Assembly (NCBI RefSeq): GCF_001423485.1
Contig: NZ_LMOD01000002.1
Span: 888,520-952,519 of the forward strand
DNA length: 64,000 nucleotides
Source of the DNA: Microbacterium sp. Leaf320
GTDB taxonomy: Bacteria; Actinomycetota; Actinomycetes; Actinomycetales; Microbacteriaceae
Direction of reading: 5' to 3'
Below, piece after piece: positions 1 to 9,340 of this stretch. The position numbers and the translations under genes were made by a program. The stretch's first letter is position 1; each line of letters opens with the position of its first letter. The notes beneath the pieces were generated by a model. That model did not search any database. It was not told the origin of the DNA and saw only the letters and a program-made list of their open reading frames with translations.

Positions 1-897
1 GAGCTCGTTCCGATCACGAGCGAGGGCGACACGAACCGTGCCTCCCTGTCGGAGATCGGCGGTCAGGGCATCTTCGCCACGCGTCTGCGTGAGGCGCTGC
101 TCGCGGGGGAGTGCGACTTCCTCGTGCACTCCCTGAAGGACCTGCCCACTGCGATCCCGGAGGGCCTCGTGATCGCTGCCACCCCCGTGCGCGAGGATGC
201 CCGCGATGTCGCGATCACTCGTGGGGGCACGCCGCTGCATGAGCTGCGTTCCGGCAGCAAGGTCGGCACCGGCTCGCCCCGGCGCATCGCGCAGGTGCGC
301 CGCAGGGCTCCGCACGCCGAGGTCGTCGACATCCGCGGCAACGTGGACTCCCGACTGGCGCGGGTCGCATCGGGGGAGCTGGATGCCGTCATCCTTGCGG
401 CCGCCGGACTGTCGCGTCTCGGCTCCGACTCGCCGCTTCGGCGCGAGGAGCTCGGCCTCGCCGAGTGGCCGACCGCGCCGGGGCAGGGATCTCTCGCGGT
501 CGAGACGACGACGGATGCTCCGGAGGAGCTGCTCTCGGTGCTCGCCGAACTCGACGACGAGGCCACCCGCCTCGCCGTCACCGTGGAGCGCGCTGTGCTC
601 GAAGGACTCGACGCGGGATGCCAGGCTCCGATGGCCGCACACGCGGTCGTCGACGGCGATGAGATCCGCGTCAGGACAGTGGTCTACGCGACCGACGGGG
701 CCCGGCGTATCGGCCTCGACGTCACCGAAGCCCTGAACGGGGAGTATATTCGTCGGAACGGCAGCGGCAACGGAGCGGATGCTGCCGGTGGTGCAGACCC
801 GATGCACGCAGCACGCGAGATCGGGTTGTCTGTCGCCCATCGGCTGCTCGAGCAAGGGGCGGCCGACCTCGTCTCCCGAGAGCATTCCTCATCATGA
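1..897 (+). CDS. hemC: Porphobilinogen deaminase (hydroxymethylbilane synthase), 5' end outside window
   Basis: Condenses four porphobilinogen molecules into hydroxymethylbilane in cytosolic heme synthesis. The frame is open from base 1, so the start lies upstream; 298 codons are present. Visible family motifs are VHSLKDLPT, GTGSPRR, the DIRGNVDSRL segment, and DAGCQAPMAAH, whose Cys (codon 619-621) carries the dipyrromethane cofactor. The C-terminal end is slightly extended and low in complexity. Its stop overlaps the hemD start by four bases (ATGA), so the two are translationally coupled in a hemC-hemD-hemB operon. Identification is secure; only the N-terminus is missing. Confidence 0.97.
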   Translation, partial: ELVPITSEGDTNRASLSEIGGQGIFATRLREALLAGECDFLVHSLKDLPTAIPEGLVIAATPVREDARDVAITRGGTPLHELRSGSKVGTGSPRRIAQVRRRAPHAEVVDIRGNVDSRLARVASGELDAVILAAAGLSRLGSDSPLRREELGLAEWPTAPGQGSLAVETTTDAPEELLSVLAELDDEATRLAVTVERAVLEGLDAGCQAPMAAHAVVDGDEIRVRTVVYATDGARRIGLDVTEALNGEYIRRNGSGNGADAAGGADPMHAAREIGLSVAHRLLEQGAADLVSREHSSS

Positions 898-1685
898 CCA
901 ATTCGAAGCAGGACCGACCGCTGGACGGCTGGCGCATCCTCGTACCCCGCGGAGGCCCGTGGGGCGACGGTGTGGCAGCGAGCCTGCGCGCGCAGGGCGC
1001 GGTGCCCGTCGTCGCGCCGCTGATCAACTTCGCGCCGACCACCGACCAGGCAGCCCTCGACGTGGCGCTCGCGCAGCTCGCCGGCGGGTCGTACGACTGG
1101 CTGACGGTGACGAGCGCGACCACCGTCGACGTGATGTTCGCCCACAGGGCCGTCGTGCCGCGCGGCACGAAGATCGCCGCGGTCGGCGAGACCACGGCTG
1201 CCGCCCTGCAGGCCGTCGGGTACGAGGTCGCTCTGGTTCCCGAGCAGGACAACTCGGCCGAGGGCATGGCCGAGCAGCTCATCGGTCTCGAGACGCAGCC
1301 CCGCCGTATCCTGGCCCTGCGCAGTGAGATCGCGAAGCCCGTGCTCAGCGTGCTGCTGCAGGAGGCGGGCCACGACGTCGACAGCGTGGTGGCCTATCGC
1401 ACGGTCGGCGTACCGGTCACGGATCGCATCAAGCGCGATGTCGAGAACGGCCGCATCAACGCCATCCTGATCACGAGCGGTTCTGTCGCGGCGCAGGTGC
1501 GCGAGCAGTTCCCCGAGATCCCCGACGAGACGCTTCTGGCGGCGATCGGTCCTCGGACCGCGAAGGACGCCGGAAAGGCCGGCCTCCCGATCACGGTCGT
1601 CGCCGACAAGCAGACCGTGGACGCGCTGATCGATGCGGTGTCGACCTTCACCCTCCCGCACGCGGCAGACGAGCTGGCACCGTGA
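894..1685 (+). CDS. hemD: Uroporphyrinogen-III synthase
   Basis: A 263-residue HemD-family protein that cyclises hydroxymethylbilane to uroporphyrinogen III. HemD sequences diverge strongly, so the call rests on the two-lobed alpha/beta layout, recognisable segments such as [14 protein letters not shown] and [12 protein letters not shown], and the position between hemC and hemB. The ATG overlaps the hemC stop and its own stop overlaps the GTG of hemB, giving a tightly coupled three-gene unit. No separate promoter or Shine-Dalgarno is needed for this start. Confidence 0.93.
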   Translation: MTNSKQDRPLDGWRILVPRGGPWGDGVAASLRAQGAVPVVAPLINFAPTTDQAALDVALAQLAGGSYDWLTVTSATTVDVMFAHRAVVPRGTKIAAVGETTAAALQAVGYEVALVPEQDNSAEGMAEQLIGLETQPRRILALRSEIAKPVLSVLLQEAGHDVDSVVAYRTVGVPVTDRIKRDVENGRINAILITSGSVAAQVREQFPEIPDETLLAAIGPRTAKDAGKAGLPITVVADKQTVDALIDAVSTFTLPHAADELAP

Positions 1686-2659
1686 GCTTCCCCGACGTCC
1701 GACTGCGCCGACTGCGTCAGTCCCCGGCCGTCCGCGGTCTGGTGCGCGAGACCTCTCTCGAGCCGCGTCAGCTGGTGCTGCCGCTGTTCGTGCGCGAGGG
1801 TATCACCGAGGCCGCGCCGATCGGCTCGATGCCCGGTGTCGCGCAGCATTCGCTCGACTCGCTGCGGAAGGCCGCGACCGAGGCCGCTGAGGCAGGTGTC
1901 GGGGGCGTGATGCTGTTCGGTGTGCCCGCTGTGCGCGATGCGCAGGGCTCGGGTGCGGATGACCCGAAGGGCATCCTGAATGTCGCGACCGAGGTGCTCG
2001 CTGCCGAGGTCGGCGACGCGCTCGTGGTGCAGACCGACCTGTGCCTCGACGAGTTCACCGACCACGGGCACTGCGGCGTTCTCGCGGCAGACGGCTCGGT
2101 CGACAACGACGCCACGCTCGAGCGCTACACATCGATGGCACTCGCGCAGGCCCGCGCCGGCTCCCAGCTGCTCGGCCTGTCGGGGATGATGGACGGCCAG
2201 GTCGCCGTCATCCGCGAAGCGCTCGACTCGGACGGCTACACCGACGTGCTTCTGCTCGCCTACGCCGCAAAGTACGCGAGCGCGTTCTACGGCCCGTTCC
2301 GCGAGGCCGTGGATTCGCAGCTGACGGGCGATCGCCGCACTTACCAGCTCGACCCCGGCAACCGCCGCGAGGGTGTGCGCGAGGCCGTCGTCGACGAAGA
2401 AGAGGGTGCGGACATCGTCATGGTGAAGCCGGCCATGGCCTTCCTCGACGTGCTGCGCGAGGTGCGCGACACCGTGCATATTCCGGTGTGGGCATACCAG
2501 GTGTCTGGCGAGTACGCCATGATCGAGGCGGCTGCGGCGAACGGCTGGATCGATCGTCGCGCGTCGATCCTCGAGTCCCTCCTGTCGATCCGTCGGGCAG
2601 GTGCCGACGTCGTCCTCACGTACTGGGCCACCGAAGCCGCCCGCTGGCTGCGCGGCTGA
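1682..2659 (+). CDS. hemB: Delta-aminolevulinic acid dehydratase (porphobilinogen synthase)
   Basis: Joins two 5-aminolevulinate molecules to porphobilinogen. The 325-residue TIM-barrel protein starts with GTG inside the hemD stop (GTGA overlap). The active-site lysine segments are visible as [15 protein letters not shown] and [10 protein letters not shown]. The metal-site stretch around residues 119-132 reads [14 protein letters not shown], so it has two of the classical zinc cysteines (C121, C131) and an Asp at 123. To my knowledge this mixed form is usual in actinobacteria. The operon order hemC-hemD-hemB supports the call. Confidence 0.96.
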   Translation: MSFPDVRLRRLRQSPAVRGLVRETSLEPRQLVLPLFVREGITEAAPIGSMPGVAQHSLDSLRKAATEAAEAGVGGVMLFGVPAVRDAQGSGADDPKGILNVATEVLAAEVGDALVVQTDLCLDEFTDHGHCGVLAADGSVDNDATLERYTSMALAQARAGSQLLGLSGMMDGQVAVIREALDSDGYTDVLLLAYAAKYASAFYGPFREAVDSQLTGDRRTYQLDPGNRREGVREAVVDEEEGADIVMVKPAMAFLDVLREVRDTVHIPVWAYQVSGEYAMIEAAAANGWIDRRASILESLLSIRRAGADVVLTYWATEAARWLRG

Positions 2660-2714
2660 GAGAGCTCTCTCTCGGTCCGCGTCGCTGCTGAGACTCGCGC
2701 ACAGGTGTGCGGGC

Positions 2715-2720
2715 TAGCCT
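2715..2720 (+). promoter_or_regulatory. Putative -10 element of a leaderless promoter for the hemL leader ORF
   Basis: TAGCCT lies seven bases before an ATG at 2728, the spacing seen before many leaderless starts in this window. It suggests hemL has its own promoter besides read-through from hemB. No clear -35 is visible. Confidence 0.45.
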
Positions 2721-2727
2721 GGAGGGG

Positions 2728-2769
2728 ATGGCGGGAGAGTTCCGCGCATCGCTGAGGAGTGTGCTGTGA
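2728..2769 (+). CDS. 13-codon leader ORF coupled to hemL
   Basis: A tiny reading frame ([13 protein letters not shown]) runs from the ATG at 2728 to a TGA at 2767-2769. That stop overlaps the hemL GTG (2766-2768) by two bases, the geometry of translational coupling. A -10-like TAGCCT sits seven bases before the ATG, so the transcript may begin at or next to this codon. A GAGG further along (2754-2757) could also serve hemL directly. The peptide has no obvious attenuation signature such as a run of one amino acid. It could be a coupling device or a chance frame. Confidence 0.4.
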   Translation: MAGEFRASLRSVL

Positions 2770-4088
2770 CCGACCGCAATGACGACCTGTTCTCCGCTGC
2801 CCGCACGGTGATCCCCGGCGGCGTGAATTCACCGGTGCGCGCGTACGGTTCCGTCGGTGGCACGCCGCGCTTCCTCGCATCTGCGAAGGGTGCGACGGTC
2901 ACGGATGCCGCGGGCAACGAGTACGTCGACCTGGTCGCCTCGTGGGGCCCTGCACTGCTCGGACATGCGCAGCCCGAGGTCGTCGCCGCGGTGCAGGAGG
3001 CTGCCACCCGAGGGCTCTCGTTCGGTGCTCCGACCGAGGGCGAGGTCGAACTCGCCCAGCTGATCGCAGACCGCGTGCGATTCGGCGAGGTCCGACCCAT
3101 CGAGCGGGTGCGCCTGGTGTCGACCGGCACCGAGGCCACCATGACGGCGATCCGCCTCGCGCGGGGCGCGACAGGCCGAGACCTGCTGGTGAAGTTCGCC
3201 GGCCACTATCACGGGCACTCCGACGGCCTCCTCGCGGCGGCGGGATCGGGCGTCGCGACGCTCGCACTGCCGGGGTCTGCGGGCGTTCCCGCGCCCATCG
3301 CGGCCCAGACCCTGGTCATCGACTACAACGACCCTGATGCGCTGGCTGCGGTCTTCGCCGAGCACGGTGATCGCATCGCCGCGGTGATCGTCGAGGCGGC
3401 AGCCGCCAACATGGGTGTGGTGCCGCCTTCGCCCGGATTCAACCGGCTGCTGGCCGACACCGCCCACGCGCACGGAGCGCTGCTCATCCTCGACGAGGTG
3501 CTGACGGGATTCCGCGTGCACCCGGCGGGTTTCTGGGGGCTTCAGGCTGCGGCAGGCGAGGACTATCTGCCCGACATCATCACGTTCGGCAAGGTCGTCG
3601 GCGGAGGAATGCCCCTGGCAGCTCTCGGCGGACGCGCCGAGGTCATGGACATGCTGGCACCCTTGGGCCCCGTCTACCAGGCGGGCACGCTCTCGGGTAA
3701 CCCGCTCTCGGTCGCAGCGGGCCTCGCGACGCTGCGCCTCGCGACACCGTCGGTCTATGCGACGGTCGATGCGGCGGCTGCTCGTGTCGCCGGTGCGCTG
3801 GATGCCGCGCTGACCGATGCCGGTGTCACGCACGCCGTCGCCCATGCAGGGAACCTGTTCAGCGCGTCCTTCCGAGCTTCGGCGCCCCGCGACTACGCCG
3901 AGGCGCAGGCGCAGGAGTCGTTCCGATACGCGCCCTTCTTCCACGCCATGCGCGAGCAGGGGGTCGCGCTGCCGCCGAGCGTGTTCGAGGCGTGGTTCCT
4001 GACCGCCGCTCACGGCGAGGAGGAGCTGCAGCGCATCGAGTCAGCGCTGCCGATCGCTGCGGCTGCGGCGGCGCAGGCGACCGCCTGA
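2766..4088 (+). CDS. hemL: Glutamate-1-semialdehyde 2,1-aminomutase
   Basis: PLP enzyme of the C5 pathway that turns glutamate-1-semialdehyde into 5-aminolevulinate, the substrate of HemB just upstream. The 440-residue protein shows the N-terminal [11 protein letters not shown] signature, [13 protein letters not shown], the cofactor Asp in [11 protein letters not shown] (243-250), and the Schiff-base Lys276 in [12 protein letters not shown]. The start is GTG, overlapped by the stop of a short leader ORF. It ends 13 bases from the convergent DUF222 gene with no obvious terminator between them. Confidence 0.97.
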   Translation: MTDRNDDLFSAARTVIPGGVNSPVRAYGSVGGTPRFLASAKGATVTDAAGNEYVDLVASWGPALLGHAQPEVVAAVQEAATRGLSFGAPTEGEVELAQLIADRVRFGEVRPIERVRLVSTGTEATMTAIRLARGATGRDLLVKFAGHYHGHSDGLLAAAGSGVATLALPGSAGVPAPIAAQTLVIDYNDPDALAAVFAEHGDRIAAVIVEAAAANMGVVPPSPGFNRLLADTAHAHGALLILDEVLTGFRVHPAGFWGLQAAAGEDYLPDIITFGKVVGGGMPLAALGGRAEVMDMLAPLGPVYQAGTLSGNPLSVAAGLATLRLATPSVYATVDAAAARVAGALDAALTDAGVTHAVAHAGNLFSASFRASAPRDYAEAQAQESFRYAPFFHAMREQGVALPPSVFEAWFLTAAHGEEELQRIESALPIAAAAAAQATA

Positions 4089-4101
4089 GTCGGGGCTTCG
4101 C

Positions 4102-5514
4102 TCAGACGAACATCACTCGCCGTCGCGGTGAATCCCTGTAGGTGCGCCCGAGCGGGCTGAGCCAGTCGATCGTTCCGTCCGGAAGCTGGTGCGCCGTCCA
4201 CCTGTGGTCGTCAGCGACATCGGGATGTTTGATCACATGATGGGTCGCGCAGAGATGACCCAGATTGTGGATGTCCGTCCTGCCGCCCTTCGCATGATCG
4301 AAGGTGTGATCGATCTGGCACCGATGCACCGGCATCCTGCATCCGGGGAATCGGCAGTGCTGGTCTCGGGCACGTAGGAATCGTCGCATCGGCTCGGTGG
4401 GCCGGTAGGTGTCGGTCTCGACGACCAGGCCAGTCGGATCGAGGAACAGGCGTGACCAGCCGCCGTTTCGGCCGGCGAGGTCGCGAGCGATGTCGGGGTG
4501 AAGAGGACCGTGCCCGTCGAGCTGGGCGGAACGATCGTCGCACCCCGCGAGGGTGGTCGCGGCCACCGTGACGTGGATCCGTCCTTGGATGTTGTCGAGT
4601 CCCGAGCCGTTGGCGGCGCTCGGGTCGGACGCGAGCAGGAGGTCGATCAGCAGATCGGCGCGCACCTGATCGATCGTGCGTGTGTCTGCCGGGATATGTT
4701 CGACCGCGGGGCCCGTGGGGCAGGTGGGGTCGGTGGTGAACGTCCCGTCGCCGAAGATCGCGTAGTCATCGCGCGACGGATCGTCGTGAGCGATGTCCTC
4801 CGGATAGATCGGATCTTCGCCGTCATCGATCGGCTCGAGCGCCGGCTCGCGGTCGTCCCGTCCGCGGATGACGGCGTGAGCGAGCTGGGTGAGGCGATCG
4901 AGGATCGCGGCGGCGAGATGCTCGGGGAGCACGACAGTCAGGACGGAGAGCCCGTCTCCGGCAGGCCGCACGGTCACCGTGCGCTCCGACGCCGCGCGTG
5001 CGTGGCGCTCGGTGGTCGTCGAGCCCGCCAGCACCGCTGCCAGCTCGCGCAGATGCACACGCGTGCGCGCAGCGGTCTCGCGCTCGGCGACGATGATGGC
5101 GACGGTGTCGTACAGCGGCAGTACATCGGCGTCCGCTCGGCCGTTGTTCACCGCCTCGCGCACGACTCCGGCCGCTCGTACGATCTCGCGGACGTGTGCA
5201 CCGCTGATGGTGCCGCGCCGGAATGCCTCGCGCACGCGCGGATGGCTGACATCGAGGAAACCGGCGTCGGTGAAGGCGTACTCGACGCTGCCCTGGGTCA
5301 TGCGGCCCGCTGCTGCGTATTCCGCGACCATCGATCGATGGATCGCATCACGGTGGAACGGGCTGTCATCGGAATCCGTCCGGGCGAGCCGCATCCGCTC
5401 GGCGAGGAGGTCAGATGCCTCGGCCTCGAGGCAGGCGATCTGCCGCCGCTTCTCGACCCACGAATCGAGCAGCTCCCTGCGCTGCTCGAGACTGTTGTCG
5501 TTGGCGGATGTCAT
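4102..5514 (-). CDS. DUF222 domain protein with C-terminal HNH endonuclease motif
   Basis: A 470-residue member of the large actinobacterial DUF222/13E12-repeat family. The N-terminal two thirds form the DUF222 region with coiled-coil-like charged helices near residues 15-50. The C-terminus carries an HNH core: CRFPGC and IDHTFDHAKGGRTDIHNLGHLC followed by THH. Many copies of such proteins occur per genome in this lineage and their biological role is unresolved. A DNA-nicking activity is inferred only from the HNH residues. The start is supported by TAGACT exactly six bases before the ATG, the leaderless pattern. Confidence 0.88.
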   Translation of the reverse strand: MTSANDNSLEQRRELLDSWVEKRRQIACLEAEASDLLAERMRLARTDSDDSPFHRDAIHRSMVAEYAAAGRMTQGSVEYAFTDAGFLDVSHPRVREAFRRGTISGAHVREIVRAAGVVREAVNNGRADADVLPLYDTVAIIVAERETAARTRVHLRELAAVLAGSTTTERHARAASERTVTVRPAGDGLSVLTVVLPEHLAAAILDRLTQLAHAVIRGRDDREPALEPIDDGEDPIYPEDIAHDDPSRDDYAIFGDGTFTTDPTCPTGPAVEHIPADTRTIDQVRADLLIDLLLASDPSAANGSGLDNIQGRIHVTVAATTLAGCDDRSAQLDGHGPLHPDIARDLAGRNGGWSRLFLDPTGLVVETDTYRPTEPMRRFLRARDQHCRFPGCRMPVHRCQIDHTFDHAKGGRTDIHNLGHLCATHHVIKHPDVADDHRWTAHQLPDGTIDWLSPLGRTYRDSPRRRVMFV

Positions 5515-5520
5515 GCTCCG

Positions 5521-5526
5521 AGTCTA
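5521..5526 (-). promoter_or_regulatory. Leaderless -10 box of the DUF222/HNH gene
   Basis: On the minus strand TAGACT precedes the ATG by six bases, placing the likely transcription start on the A of the ATG. Confidence 0.5.
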
Positions 5527-5659
5527 GTAGATTTGTTCGAAACTCGAGCGGAACATCGGAATGGGAGAGAGGTGGAATCGTGGGAACCGACAACGGATCG
5601 TTGCCTTCCTGTGAGCAAGACACAGACATCTGGGAGGGTGCCGCTGGCAGACTGGACGC

Positions 5660-6109
5660 ATGGTGACGTTGCTGCTCGACCAGACGCAACTCGAGATCGT
5701 GCTCTCGCCGATCGAGCGTGCGGCGAGCTTCCACCGCGACAACGTGCGACTCGTCCGCGACACCATCACCAAGGTGCAGCTGATCGACGACGCATGGACC
5801 TGGTTGCGCGGAGTGCCGAACCCCGGGACGCACATCCCCGGCGTTCTCGCCGCGGGAACGTGGAAGGCCGCCGGAAGCGTGGACTTCGTGCTGATCCGTC
5901 GGCGTCGCCCCAGCGTCGTCATCGACCTCTCGGGTGACGAGCAGTACCGTCGGCTGATCCTCACGACCAGGCACGGCCTCGCACTGACTCAGGCGCTCAG
6001 GCTCGACGTCTCCGATGAACCGGCAGACGTCGAGGAGATCGTCGCCACGTCGCCGAATCCGGTGTCGAAGGGCAGCCGTCGCCCGGTGATCCGACCCCGA
6101 CCGGCCTGA
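5660..6109 (+). CDS. Conserved actinobacterial hypothetical protein, PH-like fold suspected
   Basis: A 149-residue soluble protein that I recognise only as a conserved actinobacterial type. It has a beta-rich layout with the segments VQLIDDAWTWLRGVPNPGTHIPGVLAAGTW and PSVVIDLSGDEQYRRLILTT, then a basic, proline-containing tail. The pattern resembles small PH-like proteins, but no catalytic residues are evident and no function is assigned. CAGACT lies six bases before the ATG, suggesting a leaderless message divergent from the DUF222/HNH gene. A strong hairpin follows the stop. Confidence 0.75.
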   Translation: MVTLLLDQTQLEIVLSPIERAASFHRDNVRLVRDTITKVQLIDDAWTWLRGVPNPGTHIPGVLAAGTWKAAGSVDFVLIRRRRPSVVIDLSGDEQYRRLILTTRHGLALTQALRLDVSDEPADVEEIVATSPNPVSKGSRRPVIRPRPA

Positions 6110-6128
6110 TCCGGGGCCCAGAACGAGA

Positions 6129-6167
6129 CGAACGCCCTCCGCAGCCTTTCGGCGCGGAGGGCGTTCG
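6129..6167. terminator. Bidirectional terminator-like hairpin
   Basis: A perfect 13-bp inverted repeat (6129-6141 with 6155-6167) flanks a 13-base loop between two convergent genes, so it could end transcription from both sides. Confidence 0.8.
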
Positions 6168-6189
6168 CATGAAGCTCGGCGTGGCGGCC

Positions 6190-8157
6190 TCAGGAGTGGT
6201 GGTGCTCGCCGTCGTGGTGCTCGTGGTGCTCACCGTCGTGGTGCTCACCGTCGTGCTGGTCGCCGTCGTGGTGCTCGTGCTGCTCACCGTCGTGGTGCTC
6301 GTGGTGCTCACCGTCGTGGTTATCGGTCTGCGCGTCGGACGAGGGCTCGGATACCTCCGACTCGCCGAGCGGGTAGTCCTTCGGCTCGTCCTCGTAGTAG
6401 GCACGTGCGGCTGCGGCGAGCATCGAGCTGACAGCCGCGGAGCGCGGGTCGTCATCCGACGCGTCTCCGTCGGCGGCAGCCGAGTCGGCGTCGTCGTCGG
6501 ACACGGGCTCATCGGATGCTGGCACCTCGGTGAAGAACTCGACGCCGGAGTGCTCGTCGATCCCCTCGACCGCAGGCGCGGACTCGGTGCCGGCATCGGC
6601 ATCCGCGTCGACGGACGGTTCCACATCGTTCGCCGACGCGGTCCCGAAGAGGATGTCATCGAAAGAGGGACGGGCGCCCGCCTCGGAGACTGCGTCGCCA
6701 TCATCGGATGCACCGTCGGCATCCGCGTCGTGTCCGGAGTGTTCGTCGGACTCGGCGGCCTCCGACACGACATCTGCCGCATCTTCTGCATCGTTCGCGT
6801 CCGAGGCATCGGCCGCGTAGCCGAGCTCTGCTGCCGCGTGCTCGACGTCGCGGGCCGCAGCCGCGGCGTAGGCAGCGTCGTCGGCCTTGGCCTCAGCGGC
6901 ATCCGCCGCCGCAGCGTCAGTCTGAGCATCAGCATCAGCCTGTCCCGCGTCAGCTGGATCCGCAGCATCCGAAGCCGCAGCGTCGGTGGCCCCATCCGCA
7001 GCGGACTCGGTCTCGGAGGCGTCAGCCTCGGCGAGCTCCGCACCCTCGTCGACGTTCGCGGCGTCGTCTGCGGGTGCATCCTCCGCGATGTCCGATCCGT
7101 CCTCTGCGTCCAGCGTCTCGGCGGAGGCATCCTCAACGGCCTCGCCGATCACCGCAGGCAGGACCGTCGTCGCGGGAGCGGCGTCGAGCGCAGCATCCGA
7201 CGACCCAGCCTCAGCTTCGGGAGCAATGAACTGAGAGGCTGCCGCGATCGCGTGCGGTGCGAGCGTGCCGCCGCGCACGAGTTCGATGAACACGTCTTCG
7301 AGAGTGGGGCCGCGCTGCACCAGCGTGGTGAGGGCGATGCCGGCCGATGCCGCGATGGCGCCGACCTTTCCGGCGTTGCTGCCGCGGACGGTGAGTCCGG
7401 AGCGGAGCACCTCGACCTCGAGGCCTGCGGCCGAGAGCGCCGCCTTCAGCGCGGCGCGGTCTGCGGCATCCACGACGACCGATCCGGCAGACGGGTCTGC
7501 GAGCTTCTCGATGCCGCTGGACAGCATGAGCTGACCCTTCGAGAGCACGAGCACGTGGTCGGCGACCTGCTCGATCTCGCTCAGCACGTGCGAGGAGACG
7601 AGGACCGTGCGGCCCTCGTCGGCGAGGCGGCGCATGAGCAGGCGCATCCAGCGGATTCCTTCGGGATCGAGTCCGTTGGCCGGCTCGTCGAACACGAGGG
7701 CGCCGGGGTCGCCGAGCAGGGCGTGGGCGACGCTCAGTCGCTGACGCATGCCCAGGGAGAAGCTACCGATGCGTCCTTCGCTCTCGTGCTCGAGACCGAC
7801 CAGCGAGAGGACCTCGTCGACGCGCGACAGCGGGATGCCGTTGGCCTTGGCCGCGATGGTCAGCTGGCGCGCAGCTGAGCGGCGAGGGCGGTAGACCGTC
7901 TCCTCGAGCACTGATCCGATGGTGCGCAGGGGATGGCGGAGCTCGGGAAACGCGACCCCGCCGATCGTGGCCGTACCGGAGTTGGCGCGCACCTGGCCGA
8001 GCAGGATGCGCAGCGTCGTGGTCTTCCCGGCTCCGTTCGGGCCGAGGAAAGCGGTCACGACGCCGGGCTCGACTCGTGCGGAGAAGTCTGACACCGCCGT
8101 CACGTCATTGAAGCGCTTGGTGACGCGCGTGAACTCGAGCACCTGTCCGTCGGGCAT
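6190..8157 (-). CDS. ABC transporter ATP-binding protein with acidic and His-rich C-terminal extension
   Basis: Residues 1-300 form a canonical ABC ATPase of the CcmA/drug-efflux type: Walker A GPNGAGKTT (39-47), signature SLGMRQ (134-139), Walker B LVFDEP (154-159) and switch His190. Unusually, the protein runs on to 655 residues. About 300 residues of Ala/Asp/Glu-rich low-complexity sequence follow, then a final 44-residue tail with 18 histidines in HHDGE-type repeats. No permease gene adjoins it, so its membrane partner lies elsewhere. I chose the ATG at 8157 because the ABC domain begins there with a GAGAGG ribosome site upstream; the frame stays open further 5'. Metal binding by the tail is an inference from composition. 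Confidence 0.9.
   Translation of the reverse strand: MPDGQVLEFTRVTKRFNDVTAVSDFSARVEPGVVTAFLGPNGAGKTTTLRILLGQVRANSGTATIGGVAFPELRHPLRTIGSVLEETVYRPRRSAARQLTIAAKANGIPLSRVDEVLSLVGLEHESEGRIGSFSLGMRQRLSVAHALLGDPGALVFDEPANGLDPEGIRWMRLLMRRLADEGRTVLVSSHVLSEIEQVADHVLVLSKGQLMLSSGIEKLADPSAGSVVVDAADRAALKAALSAAGLEVEVLRSGLTVRGSNAGKVGAIAASAGIALTTLVQRGPTLEDVFIELVRGGTLAPHAIAAASQFIAPEAEAGSSDAALDAAPATTVLPAVIGEAVEDASAETLDAEDGSDIAEDAPADDAANVDEGAELAEADASETESAADGATDAAASDAADPADAGQADADAQTDAAAADAAEAKADDAAYAAAAARDVEHAAAELGYAADASDANDAEDAADVVSEAAESDEHSGHDADADGASDDGDAVSEAGARPSFDDILFGTASANDVEPSVDADADAGTESAPAVEGIDEHSGVEFFTEVPASDEPVSDDDADSAAADGDASDDDPRSAAVSSMLAAAARAYYEDEPKDYPLGESEVSEPSSDAQTDNHDGEHHEHHDGEQHEHHDGDQHDGEHHDGEHHEHHDGEHHHS
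6193..6324 (-). repeat. Repetitive DNA coding the His-rich tail
   Basis: Short imperfect repeats coding HHDGE and HHEHHDGE units make up the last 44 codons of the ABC ATPase gene. Such repeats can expand or contract by slippage. Confidence 0.8.
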
Positions 8158-8278
8158 CTGCGACCTCTCGTTGCAGTGGGCAGTTCTCTCTATCCTGCCG
8201 GAAAAGCCGCCGGATCGCGCATTTACCGTACAAACCCACCCGAATGCAAGGCTGCGGCCGAGGGGTAACGTGGCACCC
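8158..8278. promoter_or_regulatory. Divergent promoter region between the ABC ATPase and hydrolase genes
   Basis: These 121 bases serve both directions. On the plus strand TAACGT (8266-8271) stands seven bases before the GTG at 8279, a leaderless arrangement. On the minus strand a GAGAGG ribosome site precedes the ATPase start. Confidence 0.5.
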
Positions 8279-9340
8279 GTGACCGATTCCACCGCCGCTC
8301 CCCGGGTCCTCGTCCGCACAGAAGGCGCGCTCGGCAGGCTGACGCTCAACCGGCCAGAGGCCATCAACGCCCTCGATCTCGGCATGATCCAGCAGCTCAC
8401 CGAGGCGCTCGAGACGTGGCGCGAGGACACGGATGTGCAGATCGTCCTGATCGACGGTGAAGGCGAGCGCGGGATGTGCGCAGGCGGCGACGTGCGCGGC
8501 CTGCATGCCCAGATCGTGGCCGGTCGAGCCGATGAGACCGCGGAGTTCTTCCGTGCCGAGTACGCACTGAACGCGATGATCGCCGAGTACTCGAAGCCCG
8601 TCGTGTCGCTGGCCGACGGCATCACGATGGGCGGAGGCGTCGGCCTCTCAGGTCACGCGGCCATCCGCATCGTCACGGAGCGATCGAAGCTCGCGATGCC
8701 CGAGACCCGCATCGGCTTCACGCCCGACGTGGGGGGAACGTGGCTTCTCGGTCGTGCTCCCGGTCGGCTGGGCGAGTACTTCGGCCTCACGGGCGGCACC
8801 ATGAACGGAGCGGATGCCGTGCTGATGGGCTTCGCCGATCACCTCGTCCCGTCCGACCGCCTCGACGCGCTGCGCGAGGCGCTCGCGTACCGTGCCGATC
8901 CCACGGGGCCGGCAGAGATCGTTCTGCTCTTCGACGAGACGCCCGCTCCGTCCGAGCTGCCCGCCGCGCGCGCCTGGATCGACGAGGCGTTCTCCGCCGA
9001 CACCGTCGTCGAGATCGTCGCCCGCCTGCAGGCGCAGGGGACGGCGGAGACCACGGCCGCCGCCGATCTGCTCGAGAGCCTCGCCCCGACCGGCCTCGCC
9101 GTGACCCTCGATGCGGTCAGGGAGGCGCGGGCGCTTCCGAACCTCCGCGCCGCGCTCGAGGGAGAGTACCGACGGGTGATGTGGTTCGCGACCCGTCATC
9201 CCGATCTCGTCGAGGGGATCCGTGCGCAGCTCATCGACAAGGATCGCAACCCCAAGTGGGATCCCGCGAGCATCGCCGATCTTGCTCCGGATGCGGGTGC
9301 AGAGGCCCGCGAGTTCGTGCCGGATCGCCCTCTCTTCTGA
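8279..9340 (+). CDS. Enoyl-CoA hydratase/isomerase family protein, 3-hydroxyisobutyryl-CoA hydrolase type
   Basis: A 353-residue crotonase-fold protein. The motifs GGDVRGLHAQ, MGGGVGLSGHAAIRI, MPETRIGFTPDVGGTWLL and the C-terminal EYRRVMWFATRHPDLVEGIRAQLIDKDRNPKW are typical of 3-hydroxyisobutyryl-CoA hydrolases of valine breakdown. These are longer than ordinary enoyl-CoA hydratases (about 260 residues). The substrate is inferred from family, and no other valine gene is nearby. The GTG at 8279 fits TAACGT seven bases upstream (leaderless). An in-frame GTG at 8270 is the alternative. Confidence 0.88.
   Translation: MTDSTAAPRVLVRTEGALGRLTLNRPEAINALDLGMIQQLTEALETWREDTDVQIVLIDGEGERGMCAGGDVRGLHAQIVAGRADETAEFFRAEYALNAMIAEYSKPVVSLADGITMGGGVGLSGHAAIRIVTERSKLAMPETRIGFTPDVGGTWLLGRAPGRLGEYFGLTGGTMNGADAVLMGFADHLVPSDRLDALREALAYRADPTGPAEIVLLFDETPAPSELPAARAWIDEAFSADTVVEIVARLQAQGTAETTAAADLLESLAPTGLAVTLDAVREARALPNLRAALEGEYRRVMWFATRHPDLVEGIRAQLIDKDRNPKWDPASIADLAPDAGAEAREFVPDRPLF

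Noticed and set aside
4102..5514. HNH gene as a sign of a prophage or mobile intron
   Set aside because: DUF222/HNH genes are common chromosomal genes in this lineage. No integrase, capsid or terminase gene is nearby.
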